NCBI RefSeq assembly: GCF_900102185.1 | Contig: NZ_LT629690.1 | Span: 558,001 to 622,000, forward strand | Source: Terriglobus roseus | GTDB lineage: Bacteria; Acidobacteriota; Terriglobia; Terriglobales; Acidobacteriaceae | Reading direction: 5' to 3' | DNA: 64,000 nucleotides | In this document: positions 26,297 to 33,888 of the stretch, in pieces | Layout: each line of letters starts with the position of its first letter | Position numbering within the stretch: position 1 is the stretch's first letter | Position numbers and translations under genes: made by a program | The notes under the pieces: model-generated | What the model saw: only the letters and a program-made list of their open reading frames with translations | Told to the model about the DNA's origin: nothing | Databases searched by the model: none

Positions 26297-27736
26297 ATGA
26301 CGAAGAGAATTTTCTCAGCAGCAGCCGCCCTTATGCTTTTGCTTACAGGATGTGATCAGAAGAAGCAGCAAACAGTGGTGGACACATCACGCCAGAGCCC
26401 GCAGAACAGCGTCAACGACTCTCTGCTCCATGCCCGCGCTGTACAGGCTGTTATTTGGGGCATGCCTGCTGTGAACTATGACCTGATGCTTCAGGAGATG
26501 CTGAGTAAGACCTCCTCAAAGCAAAACGAGATCGTCTACTGGTCCCGTCCGGTGGACTGGAAGAATCAGACCCTAACGCCCAATCCCGACGCGCTGTATT
26601 TCATGGTGTTCTTCAACACCAAAGATGTCGGCCCCATCGTGATTGAGGTTCCACCCGCCGACAACGGCGTCTTCGCAGCAAACATCGACACGGTCTGGCA
26701 GATGCCGCTCGAGGATGCGGGCCTGATCGGCGCGGATAAAGGCAAAGGCGGAAAATACCTGATCCTCCCGCCGGGCTTTAAAGGCAAAACACCCACTGGA
26801 TACTTCGCCGTTCAATCAGACACTTCGGGCGGCTACGCTCTCCTCCGCTCGAACTTGGCCAGTCACAGCGATGCCGACATCGCGAAGGCTCTAGCCTACG
26901 GGAAGCGCCTCAAAGTCTATCCGCTTTCGCAGGCCGCCCAACCGCCTGAGACCAAGTACACCGATGCTAACGGTGTTTCCTACGACTCCACTATCCCTTA
27001 TGACCTTCGCTTCTTCCAGTCTCTCGATCGCATCATCCAAGCGGAGCCCTGGCTAACACGCGATAAGGCCATGATCGATCAACTCAAATCGATCGGCATC
27101 GAAAAGGGCAAGCCCTTCAACCCCGATACAAAGAACACCGAGATCTTCAAGAGTGCTGCCATTGATGCCCGCGACTATATCGATGGCCTCTACCAGGCGG
27201 GGTTCCCGCCTTTCTTCCCCGGCTCCCGTTGGGCCGTGCCGGCGATGCCTGAACTTGTTAAGGAAGGCTCCTCAGGGTATGCCGATCCTGACACCTATCC
27301 TGTCGATGCCCGCGCCTTGACCTATTCAATAGGCTATGTCGGGATCAAACGCCTCGGCACAGCTCAGTTCTATCTCATCGAGAGTAAGGACAAGAATGGA
27401 AACGCCTTTGATGGCAACGCTACCTACCGCCTTCGCGTTCCCGCCAATGCTCCCACCTCGCAGTACTGGTCTGCAACCGTTTATGACCGCGTAACGCACG
27501 CTCTCGTCAAGAATCTCGATCGCGCCAGCCGCGCATCGAATGACGCCTCACTGCAAAAGAATTCTGACGGCGCAGTCGATATCTACTTCGGCCCTAAGGC
27601 TCCCGCTGGTAAAGACTCCAACTGGGTTCCGACTGACCCCAATCGACAATTTGAGGTTCTCTACCGCATCTACGGACCCACGAAGGCGCTTTTCGACAAA
27701 ACTTGGACGCTGCCGGACATTGAAAGGCTCCAGTAG
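26297..27736 (+). CDS. DUF1254/DUF1214 domain lipoprotein
   Basis: A 479-residue lipoprotein (lipobox LLLTGC, Cys19). DUF1254 comes first: VQAVIWGMPAVNYDLMLQEM, LTPNPDALYFMVFFNTKDVG, and GFKGKTPTGYFAVQSDTSGG. DUF1214 follows: YVGIKRLGTAQFYLIESKD, YRLRVPANAPTSQYWSATVY and FGPKAPAGKDSNWVPT. The family is widespread in proteobacteria and acidobacteria; its biochemical role is not established. It is a full-length gene well inside the integrated element and has no link to phage growth, so it is probably carried for the host's benefit. Confidence 0.85.
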   Translation: MTKRIFSAAAALMLLLTGCDQKKQQTVVDTSRQSPQNSVNDSLLHARAVQAVIWGMPAVNYDLMLQEMLSKTSSKQNEIVYWSRPVDWKNQTLTPNPDALYFMVFFNTKDVGPIVIEVPPADNGVFAANIDTVWQMPLEDAGLIGADKGKGGKYLILPPGFKGKTPTGYFAVQSDTSGGYALLRSNLASHSDADIAKALAYGKRLKVYPLSQAAQPPETKYTDANGVSYDSTIPYDLRFFQSLDRIIQAEPWLTRDKAMIDQLKSIGIEKGKPFNPDTKNTEIFKSAAIDARDYIDGLYQAGFPPFFPGSRWAVPAMPELVKEGSSGYADPDTYPVDARALTYSIGYVGIKRLGTAQFYLIESKDKNGNAFDGNATYRLRVPANAPTSQYWSATVYDRVTHALVKNLDRASRASNDASLQKNSDGAVDIYFGPKAPAGKDSNWVPTDPNRQFEVLYRIYGPTKALFDKTWTLPDIERLQ

Positions 27737-27802
27737 AGCTACGCATGCAAGGCGAACTATTCTTATGTTCGATACTGCACAGATCGCGATATCACGCGGT
27801 GC

Positions 27803-27808
27803 TAGGCT
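27803..27808 (+). promoter_or_regulatory. TAGGCT box, leaderless-type promoter
   Basis: TAGGCT is followed by exactly six bases and then the ATG at 27815. It lies within GCGGTGCTANGCTG, which recurs before the next two small genes at the same distance. The spacing suggests transcription begins at the start codon. Confidence 0.5.
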
Positions 27809-27814
27809 GTTGCG

Positions 27815-28075
27815 ATGGAAGTCGTCTCAGCGATTTTCGACGTCATGAATGATCCTCGCGGAGGTCTGATACTTCGTATCAATCAGCAGACTGTCTGGCC
27901 GTTCGGCATGAGGCCGACTCGTCCAATGGTGATTACCAAAGGTAACGACGCAGAGCTAGCGAAGGCGTTTGCTAAGGCGGCCATCATTCTCCCCCGGTAC
28001 AGGACTCGGCCAACATGGGGAGCACGATATAAGGTGACAGTTGAACAGCTCCGAACGCTCGGTTTCGACATCTGA
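27815..28075 (+). CDS. Small protein of unknown function
   Basis: An 86-residue protein with no recognised family. The C-terminus reads VTVEQLRTLGF, which matches VTDLQLKTLGF at the end of the equally long (86-residue) product of 28620-28880, so the two are probably distant paralogues. The ATG has no ribosome-binding site but a TAGGCT box six bases upstream. It lies in a run of three small genes in the integrated element. Confidence 0.55.
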   Translation: MEVVSAIFDVMNDPRGGLILRINQQTVWPFGMRPTRPMVITKGNDAELAKAFAKAAIILPRYRTRPTWGARYKVTVEQLRTLGFDI

Positions 28076-28227
28076 TCGACGATCTCAACATGAACGCGGA
28101 GACTTCAATCGAGAAGTTTGCGGTAGACGTTCGAGGCTTTCTATACCGCATTGCACAAGACCAAAGAGCATGTTTCTTCCGTCAAAACCGATGCGCAGAT
28201 TATGCTTACGTCGGTTTGTAGCGGTGC

Positions 28228-28233
28228 TACGCT
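28228..28233 (+). promoter_or_regulatory. TACGCT box, leaderless-type promoter
   Basis: TACGCT with six bases before the ATG at 28240, in the shared context GCGGTGCTANGCTG. No clear -35 element is visible. Confidence 0.5.
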
Positions 28234-28239
28234 GGCTTG

Positions 28240-28521
28240 ATGGCGCAGAGATACACCGTACTGATCCAACGAGAAGACAGTGATCGATACCACGCGACAG
28301 CGTCCACGACTGACGCCCGCGTTGTTCGATTTCGCTGGCGTGGGAATTTGAAGGCGCTACACACGCTCGTTGACGATCTGTACTACGTTCCCGGCGTGCC
28401 TTCCCTCACTCAGTACCAACGCGTGATGGCATCCCTGAGCAAACACAGCCAGTACAGTAGCCCGGCCACATTCGATGAAGATGCACTGAGGCAGGCCGAA
28501 TTCTTAGAGATTGAGCATTAG
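28240..28521 (+). CDS. Small protein of unknown function
   Basis: A 93-residue protein (MAQRYTVLIQREDSDRYHAT at the start, an acidic tail DEDALRQAEFLEIEH at the end). No family recognised. The ATG, one codon after a TTG, is chosen because a TACGCT box lies six bases before it, as in its two neighbours. Second of three similarly organised small genes. Confidence 0.55.
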   Translation: MAQRYTVLIQREDSDRYHATASTTDARVVRFRWRGNLKALHTLVDDLYYVPGVPSLTQYQRVMASLSKHSQYSSPATFDEDALRQAEFLEIEH

Positions 28522-28607
28522 CGCTGCACGAGAGCATGGAGAAGATCGCATCCGTAGAAGCCTCGGCGGAGATTGGCGCTGACCTTGAGCCGTCGGGATG
28601 TCAGTGG

Positions 28608-28613
28608 TACGCT
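28608..28613 (+). promoter_or_regulatory. TACGCT box, leaderless-type promoter
   Basis: TACGCT followed by six bases and the ATG at 28620, matching the boxes at 27803 and 28228. It favours this start over the ATG at 28536. Confidence 0.45.
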
Positions 28614-28619
28614 GCCTCA

Positions 28620-28880
28620 ATGATTCTCATGGTTAGGTTTGAATTGCGGCACGCCGACGGAAAAACGATCCTCATCTGCCGTGACAGCACCGAGGATGTC
28701 GTTAGTCCTCGCTTCACGATTGAAACCGAGTTCGAAGACGAGGCCGACCTCCGTGAGAGGCTTCACGCCGCTTGGCTTCCAGCAGACATTGCCATTGATC
28801 CGATCAAACTGAGCGAAATTCCGGTAACCGATCTTCAGTTGAAGACACTTGGGTTCGTGTTGCCTTGGCCGGAACAATAA
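28620..28880 (+). CDS. Small acidic protein of unknown function
   Basis: An 86-residue acidic protein (ETEFEDEADLRERLHAAW) whose end (VTDLQLKTLGF) resembles that of the 27815-28075 product. The frame is open to an ATG at 28536, but the TACGCT box six bases before 28620 supports the shorter form. A bidirectional terminator follows. Function unknown. Confidence 0.5.
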   Translation: MILMVRFELRHADGKTILICRDSTEDVVSPRFTIETEFEDEADLRERLHAAWLPADIAIDPIKLSEIPVTDLQLKTLGFVLPWPEQ

Positions 28881-28968
28881 CGCGTCCTCAAGAAGCCACT
28901 CTGCGTTGCATCTGTGGAAGCCAATGCCGACATTGTTGCTTACCTTGGTCTGTAAGGATGTGATACAC

Positions 28969-28995
28969 AAAAGCCCCCGATTATTGGGGGCTTTT
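28969..28995. terminator. Bidirectional intrinsic terminator
   Basis: AAAAGCCCCC pairs with GGGGGCTTTT around a seven-base loop, with T-runs on both strands. It separates the convergent small-gene run and the HNH gene. Confidence 0.88.
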
Positions 28996-29007
28996 TATTG
29001 CCTGTCA

Positions 29008-29532
29008 TTAAGCCGTTGGAATGGCCAGCATCCACTTAATCATTTCCAGAATGATGGCATGCTGCTTCGCCTGATTGTATTTCTTACGAATCTGATGCAT
29101 GTGAGACTCACTCTTCCCACACATTTTGCAAATCTGATAGTTGCTGAATCCCCTATCCATTAGGCGATGGAATACGGCAAGCTGTCTTCTAGTAAGGTTT
29201 GGCCCTCTAAACTTGCGATTCGGATTGCATCTTTTCTTCGCTTTTTTGTCTGCCATATTCAGGGCTTGGTTCGCAAGTAGAAGACAATCGCGGCTTACGC
29301 AAAGACGGTTATCGCATTTGTGCATGATGACGGAAGGCTTCTCTTCATATGTATCGGGAATTGGCCCATTGTGCATTTCATAGGCGAATCGATGCGCATA
29401 GACTGTCTTACCTGTTACTGGATCGCGGTATAGTCCATATCCATTACGTGATACATTGCCGTTCCAAATATGTGTACATGCATTGGTTGCTGTTGTTTTT
29501 GACTGAAAGTTTTCAATTGATTTAGTGGCCAT
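29008..29532 (-). CDS. HNH endonuclease (homing type)
   Basis: A 174-residue protein. The N-terminal half shows WNGNVSRNGYGLYRDP, VYAHRFAYEMHNGPIPDTY and VIMHKCDNRLCVSRDCLLL, the layout of phage HNH_3 nucleases with His and paired Cys for metal and catalysis. The C-terminal half (LTRRQLAVFHRLMDRGFSNY and QICKMCGKSESHMHQIRK) is a helix-turn-helix that would bind target DNA. GGAG eight bases before the ATG supports the start. Such genes are typically selfish passengers in phage genomes. Confidence 0.8.
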   Translation of the reverse strand: MATKSIENFQSKTTATNACTHIWNGNVSRNGYGLYRDPVTGKTVYAHRFAYEMHNGPIPDTYEEKPSVIMHKCDNRLCVSRDCLLLANQALNMADKKAKKRCNPNRKFRGPNLTRRQLAVFHRLMDRGFSNYQICKMCGKSESHMHQIRKKYNQAKQHAIILEMIKWMLAIPTA

Positions 29533-29623
29533 TTTCCTTTCTCCACATGTATTTAGGGAGAACTCGAAAAATGACCAGATAAGGCTTCAAAAGTGCCTGT
29601 TTTGGAATTGCCTAAATACCTGC

Positions 29624-30076
29624 ATGGATACAGGTCACTGGCAGCACCCTTGGAAATCGTTCGATATTGACGATTGGACAGGGTTCGTCTACGTGATTAC
29701 ATGCACTGCCAACAATCGGAAATATATTGGCAAGAAGTTCTTTCACTCGACCACTCGCAAACAAGTAGCGGGGAAGACGCGACGAAAGAAAGTTGTGAAG
29801 GAATCGGACTGGAAGAAGTACACCGGAAGTTCCAAAGCACTGAATGATGACATCCAGCTATACGGCAAGAATGCTTTCAGATTTGAGATTGTCTCTTTGC
29901 ACGAAACTAGATCGTCTCTTTCGTGGGAAGAAGCAAGACAGATTGTTCTGCATGATGCCTTGAGAGCTAAGAATGCCAATGGGGAAAAGCTCTTCTATAA
30001 CGGCATTCTTGGGCCAGTGAAGTTCTCAATCACCGACGAGACGGAACTAGAGAGACAGTATCGGCATCATGTTTAA
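29624..30076 (+). CDS. Phage endonuclease of the GIY-YIG type, putative
   Basis: A 150-residue protein. Residues about 16-36 (GFVYVITCTANNRKYIGKK) fit the GIY-YIG start, with the second motif YIG, and the following basic stretch and ESDWKKYTGSSKALNDD, GKNAFRFEIVSL match the phage Seg-like group. The ATG at 29624 starts just before the domain; a longer frame to 29525 adds unrelated residues. It lies divergent from the HNH gene. Either DNA cleavage for homing or a repair function is possible. Confidence 0.7.
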   Translation: MDTGHWQHPWKSFDIDDWTGFVYVITCTANNRKYIGKKFFHSTTRKQVAGKTRRKKVVKESDWKKYTGSSKALNDDIQLYGKNAFRFEIVSLHETRSSLSWEEARQIVLHDALRAKNANGEKLFYNGILGPVKFSITDETELERQYRHHV

Positions 30077-30118
30077 ACGTTCCCGACAACGTTTCGGAAT
30101 GATTGCTAAATACGTTCA

Positions 30119-30328
30119 ATGATTACCCACATCCGCGTATTCCTGGCCCTTCTCGCACTCACACTAGCCATTGCCACCAATTCACTTGCACTATGTGGCG
30201 CATTCCTCTTCATAGCCACCGATATCTATCTGTCACTCGTTCAGAAGATTTCCCCGGATGAACCACAAGAACCCATTGTCACAAATGCCTATGGATTCCG
30301 ACCCAGCAACGAAGACGTTGAGCAGTAA
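30119..30328 (+). CDS. Small membrane protein
   Basis: A 69-residue protein with one or two hydrophobic helices (residues about 6-40, VFLALLALTLAIATNSLALC and GAFLFIATDIYLSLV) and a hydrophilic tail. No family recognised. Could be a lysis accessory or superinfection protein; this is a guess from size and location only. Confidence 0.55.
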   Translation: MITHIRVFLALLALTLAIATNSLALCGAFLFIATDIYLSLVQKISPDEPQEPIVTNAYGFRPSNEDVEQ

Positions 30329-30365
30329 ATAAATACGATTGTCCAGCAACATCAGGAGTCCAATT

Positions 30366-30608
30366 TTGACCAAGAAAGAAGCAATCAACACCGATGAAAT
30401 AGAGATTGAGAAGATCCAATTCAAATCCCTTTGGAAAACTGCACCATCATTGAAACCAAGTGTTGGCATGATGGACGCTTGTGCACGTGGAGATAAACAC
30501 GCAAAGGCAATACGTGATGCTTGGAGGTTCAAAGCACCAGTTGTCACACTATCCCACGAAGAATATGCGGAATTGATTGAACGATGCACGGTGACGTTCA
30601 ATGGCTAA
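30366..30608 (+). CDS. Small phage protein of unknown function
   Basis: An 80-residue protein, starting with TTG supported by GGAG seven bases upstream (a further TTG at 30339 is less likely). It is acidic at the start and helical after (PSVGMMDACARGDKHAKAIR, LSHEEYAELIERC). Its stop overlaps the next gene, a sigma-like factor, by eight bases, so they are cotranscribed. No family recognised. Confidence 0.55.
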   Translation: MTKKEAINTDEIEIEKIQFKSLWKTAPSLKPSVGMMDACARGDKHAKAIRDAWRFKAPVVTLSHEEYAELIERCTVTFNG

Positions 30609-31044
30609 TCTGGGTCAGCTTCATCAACAGTATTCAGCTTCGATGAATGACCTTCTAAAAGAAGTTCGTCATATTGCGACGAAGTCCCATCCCCAATATG
30701 GCGAAGACATAGCCCAACAGGTCATGTTGTTTGTCTGGGAGAATCTTCCGCAGTTCAACCCCGATGGCAAACCAAAAGCGTTTGAGAGATGGTGTTCAAC
30801 CGTCATTCGTCGCAAACGGTTCGAAGCACTGGAAGCGAGGCTTCAACACACATCATCGGAGGGAATGATGGAAACAGCCATTGAAGACGATTCCGTCCAC
30901 ATTGATATTTCGGGATTGCCGGAAGACATTCGAGAGGTGGCCCAATCCTTTTTGGATGGATATTCCATTCGAGAGACTGCGGCCAGACTGAACCTCAAAG
31001 AAGGAACATTGAGAAAAAGGCTTCACGCTTTTCGAAATCGGTAA
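30601..31044 (+). CDS. Small sigma-70-like factor (phage-encoded)
   Basis: A 147-residue protein with region-2-like helices (ASMNDLLKEVRHIATKSHPQ, QVMLFVWENLPQFN, FERWCSTVIRRKRFEALEAR) and a region-4-like helix-turn-helix (VAQSFLDGYSIRETAARLNL then KEGTLRKRLHAF). This is the minimal ECF layout. It lies just before the holin, packaging and portal genes, so it may turn on late genes of the element, or redirect host polymerase. Distinct from the host ECF factors in being shorter and lacking a partner anti-sigma gene. Confidence 0.7.
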   Translation: MANLGQLHQQYSASMNDLLKEVRHIATKSHPQYGEDIAQQVMLFVWENLPQFNPDGKPKAFERWCSTVIRRKRFEALEARLQHTSSEGMMETAIEDDSVHIDISGLPEDIREVAQSFLDGYSIRETAARLNLKEGTLRKRLHAFRNR

Positions 31045-31164
31045 CGAAATCGTCTTCCCAAACCATTTACATAAAGAGGGGAAATTTTCCCCAAGAGATT
31101 GTGGTTAGGCTTTCCCCTGTGTGGAACTGAACTATTGCTGCATTAAAAAAGCCCAAGTCTCTCC

Positions 31165-31205
31165 TGCACGTATCCTCAAGGGCCAGCATCAGTCTGGCCC
31201 TGTAC
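31165..31205 (+). promoter_or_regulatory. Extended hairpin before the holin gene
   Basis: GGGCCAG and CTGGCCC (seven bases, seven-base loop) sit inside CACGTA and TACGTG (six bases), forming a stem with an internal loop. It lies about 20 bases before the holin start and lacks a T-run, so it may be a leader structure rather than a terminator. Confidence 0.4.
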
Positions 31206-31223
31206 GTGTCTCAAAGGAACCAA

Positions 31224-31526
31224 ATGAACATCATCGTCAAATATCTCGCAACCATTGGTCTCGCCCTCATCGGCAAGCTTGTGCCATCCCTGAAATCTTT
31301 TCTCGTCAACTTTATTAAGAGTGATGTCGGCACATTGGCCAAAGATGCTGTTGCATATGCGGAAACTCTCACTGGCGCAACAGGTGTGGAGAAACGTGAT
31401 GCTGCCGTTGCCAAGCTGAAGGAAGACCTAGCCTCTGCGGGACACGATGTCTCAGAGTTCTCTGCCAGTCTGTTGAACATGCTGATCGAATCAGCATTGC
31501 AGGCGGTTGTTCTCAAACTGTCGTGA
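31224..31526 (+). CDS. Putative phage holin, LLH-type
   Basis: A 100-residue protein with a hydrophobic N-terminus (MNIIVKYLATIGLALIGKLV), then AKDAVAYAETLTGATGVEKR and DAAVAKLKEDLASAGHDVSE, ending in LLNMLIESALQAVVLKLS. This pattern fits the LL-H family of holins, which make pores in the inner membrane for lysis. The ATG at 31224 has AAAGGA upstream. No lysin gene is seen near it, so its lysis role in this element is uncertain. Confidence 0.6.
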   Translation: MNIIVKYLATIGLALIGKLVPSLKSFLVNFIKSDVGTLAKDAVAYAETLTGATGVEKRDAAVAKLKEDLASAGHDVSEFSASLLNMLIESALQAVVLKLS

Positions 31527-31535
31527 CAAGCACCG

Positions 31536-31880
31536 TCATTGCCTGATAGCCCTCAATGTGTCTTCCACTTCATGAAACCATCCGTGGACGAGATCAGCGA
31601 CGTATTCGGGATCACTCGCTAGTAGAGGAACAATCTCCGGGCCAATTTCAGCAGCGTATGGACGGATGAGATCAGCATCATCAGGAAGAGGCTTAAGCCG
31701 GATGACTGCGCCGTCTTTGTCCGTAGATTTTGCATTTGGATGGAATCCCTGAAGCTCTCCGTCCTGCCACTGGAACTTGACCACACCAAGAGTGCGTGCG
31801 AATCCGAGAATATATTCGGTACGATCCGAGACTACGTAGGGGAATTTGACGCCATACACGTTCATCAGAATTGTCTCCAT
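31536..31880 (-). CDS. Protein of unknown function
   Basis: A 114-residue acidic cytoplasmic-type protein (starts METILMNVYGVKFPYVVSDR, ends WFHEVEDTLRAIRQ) with no recognised family. Convergent with the holin gene and in the opposite direction to the packaging genes, so it is probably cargo rather than a structural gene. Confidence 0.6.
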   Translation of the reverse strand: METILMNVYGVKFPYVVSDRTEYILGFARTLGVVKFQWQDGELQGFHPNAKSTDKDGAVIRLKPLPDDADLIRPYAAEIGPEIVPLLASDPEYVADLVHGWFHEVEDTLRAIRQ

Positions 31881-32022
31881 TGGACTGCTTGCTCAATAAC
31901 AATCTAGCGAAGTGGCAGATCAACCCTGAAGCAAAATTGCAAAATATTTCCGTTCGTACACCCCTGCATGTAAATAGCCCTCCCAAGCGACAAGCCAAAC
32001 TAACGTGCAGACATGTTTCGCC

Positions 32023-32382
32023 ATGCCATCCATTCCTAACAAGCCGTGTAGTCACGTCGGATGCAGCAACCTGAACTGCACATTGCATATCAGGCATTCA
32101 GACAAGAGCTACAACAGATATAGAGGAACGAGTCATTCACGTGGATATGACAACGAATGGAAGAAGCTTCGTCTATCAGTCCTTAGACAAGAGCCACTAT
32201 GCAAGATGTGTCTCGATGAACAACGAGTAACACCTGCTACGGAAGTTCACCACATCATCCCCATCCGCACTGATCCCACAAAGAGATTGGATCGTTCAAA
32301 CCTGATGTCCCTTTGCAAGCCATGCCATAGCAGGATCACTGCTACCAGTCTCGATAAGGCACTTTCGAGCCTTCAACGTTGA
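32023..32382 (+). CDS. HNH endonuclease of the packaging module
   Basis: A 119-residue HNH nuclease. Seen: RGYDNEWKKLRLSVLRQEPL, two CxxC pairs (CKMC and CKPC), and VHHIIPIRTDPTKRLDRSN with the catalytic His. Such proteins lie next to terminase genes in cos-type HK97-like phages and work with the terminase to cut packaging DNA. Here an unrelated DUF2971 gene has been inserted on the other strand between it and terS; the two overlap by 41 bases at their ends. The ATG at 32023 is preferred to that at 32005. Confidence 0.82.
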   Translation: MPSIPNKPCSHVGCSNLNCTLHIRHSDKSYNRYRGTSHSRGYDNEWKKLRLSVLRQEPLCKMCLDEQRVTPATEVHHIIPIRTDPTKRLDRSNLMSLCKPCHSRITATSLDKALSSLQR

Positions 32383-33268
32383 CACTCATCCCCAAGCCTG
32401 AGAAATAGGAACGAAGCGCACCTGTCGACAGAGACATATTAGGTGTCGGCCCCACGATCACCCGATGGATAAAATCTCTTGATCGAAGTTCAGATATTGA
32501 TTCATATAAGGGAATCGATTCGATGGCTTTCTTTGGCAGGTTCAGCTTGATATACGGAACTAGAGTTGTACGTGAGGCGCGATAGCGCACAAGGTTTTCG
32601 CTGTTATCGAGCAATCCGTCGACTACTATGCGGTATTCCGCCTCGGGTTTGAACGCAGGATGCTTTTGGGCAGAAGCGCGAAAGCCGAGTATCGACTGGA
32701 AGATCACATCTAAACCGAGTTTGTTCTTAATCTGGTTGTCGAAGTCCGCTGCTGCGCTCAAGAACTCTCTGAGTTCTTCATCCAGCCGACGGTCGTCAGA
32801 CACCCCGTAAACAACCTGCTTGAACCGAACGTCGTGGAACGGTCGATTCAATTCGCGAACAACCTCGTTGTCTGAGAAGCAGGCCCGAACAAGACAATTT
32901 GTTCTAAAGCCTATGCAGACACCGTTGCCGTTCGGACAGTAGGAACGCCATTGCGGGAGAAAATCCGGTTCGGCTGAAAACGAGGCGACAAATGGACGGC
33001 GTCGGATAATGCCCGAACCCATGCCAGTCCGTCCCTTGAGATAGCTTTCGAAAAATGCCGACTGTGAATCTCCGTTCTTCACGAATTCGCGAAGTCTTCT
33101 ATCGACCTGCTCAAGATAGAAAGAGTATTCCGTCACATCGTTCAAGTAGTCGATGCATGTTGCCCAAATAGAACGGCTCTCGACAATCTTCAACAATGTC
33201 TCCATCGATGTGTAGTGGTACACCACCTCTGGCAGAGACGTCGCTTCTTCGTCCATGTTGCCTGTCAC
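32342..33268 (-). CDS. DUF2971 domain protein (cargo)
   Basis: A 308-residue DUF2971 protein. Conserved points: HYTS (residue 18 on) in VVYHYTSMETLLKIVESRS, YLNDVTEYSF, ASFSAEPDFLPQWRSY, GNGVCIGF and AEYRIV near residue 211. The family is common on mobile elements; its activity is not established to my knowledge. The layout of an early His-Tyr, a middle Ser and a late Glu in an E-Y-R box recalls ADP-ribosyltransferases, which is only an inference. It interrupts the packaging module in reverse orientation, typical of a later-acquired cargo gene. Confidence 0.8.
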   Translation of the reverse strand: MTGNMDEEATSLPEVVYHYTSMETLLKIVESRSIWATCIDYLNDVTEYSFYLEQVDRRLREFVKNGDSQSAFFESYLKGRTGMGSGIIRRRPFVASFSAEPDFLPQWRSYCPNGNGVCIGFRTNCLVRACFSDNEVVRELNRPFHDVRFKQVVYGVSDDRRLDEELREFLSAAADFDNQIKNKLGLDVIFQSILGFRASAQKHPAFKPEAEYRIVVDGLLDNSENLVRYRASRTTLVPYIKLNLPKKAIESIPLYESISELRSRDFIHRVIVGPTPNMSLSTGALRSYFSGLGMSVNVEGSKVPYRDW

Positions 33269-33384
33269 TCCTCAAGGGGTAGGGTATCCCAATCTCTAGC
33301 AACTACGAGAGCGAAAGACCGACGCTTGGTCAAATTTACGCATGGTCGAAATCAGAAGTTGGGGTTATTTGCAAAAGGAATTGA

Positions 33385-33888
33385 ATGGTAGGACGTAAAC
33401 CAAAGCCAGCGGCGATGCATGAACTAGAAGGAACCCGGAATCGCCACAAGAATAAAGGCAGAGAGCCACAGTTCTCCGGTGTTCCAACCTGTCCAGACCA
33501 TCTCGACGATATTGCCAAAGAAGAGTGGGAACGTGTTGCACCAGAATTGTTAGCTGCGGGACTACTCACAGAGGCCGATGGTTCAGCTCTTGCGGCATAT
33601 TGCGCGGCATACTCTCGCTGGATTAATGCAGAACTCCAGCTTCAACAGAATGGCATGGTGTTCCATTCCCCGAAGTCTGGATACCCCGTGCAAAGCCCAT
33701 ACATTGGCATTGCCAACACTTCCTTGACCCTCATGCGCCAATTCCTAACCGAATTCGGCATGACTCCTGCCAGCAGATCGCGGATAACCGTGATGGAAAG
33801 TGACACACAGGATAAAGACCCCTTTACGGCATTCATGAATGAAATCGGAGCAATAGAACCCGATGACGAACAAAAGAACCTACAGTGA
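33385..33888 (+). CDS. Terminase small subunit, P27 family
   Basis: A 167-residue DNA-recognition subunit of the packaging motor. Diagnostic: GRKPKPAAMHELEGTRNRHK at the start, CPDHLDDIAKEEWERVAPEL, AYCAAYSRWINAELQLQQNG, and SPYIGIANTSLTLMRQFLTE. Full length for the family. It overlaps the large subunit by 26 bases, as expected for a coupled pair. Confidence 0.9.
   Translation: MVGRKPKPAAMHELEGTRNRHKNKGREPQFSGVPTCPDHLDDIAKEEWERVAPELLAAGLLTEADGSALAAYCAAYSRWINAELQLQQNGMVFHSPKSGYPVQSPYIGIANTSLTLMRQFLTEFGMTPASRSRITVMESDTQDKDPFTAFMNEIGAIEPDDEQKNLQ

Noticed and set aside
28090-28221. 43-codon frame between two small element genes
   Set aside because: No ribosome-binding site, no motif, and its end overlaps the promoter box of the next gene.
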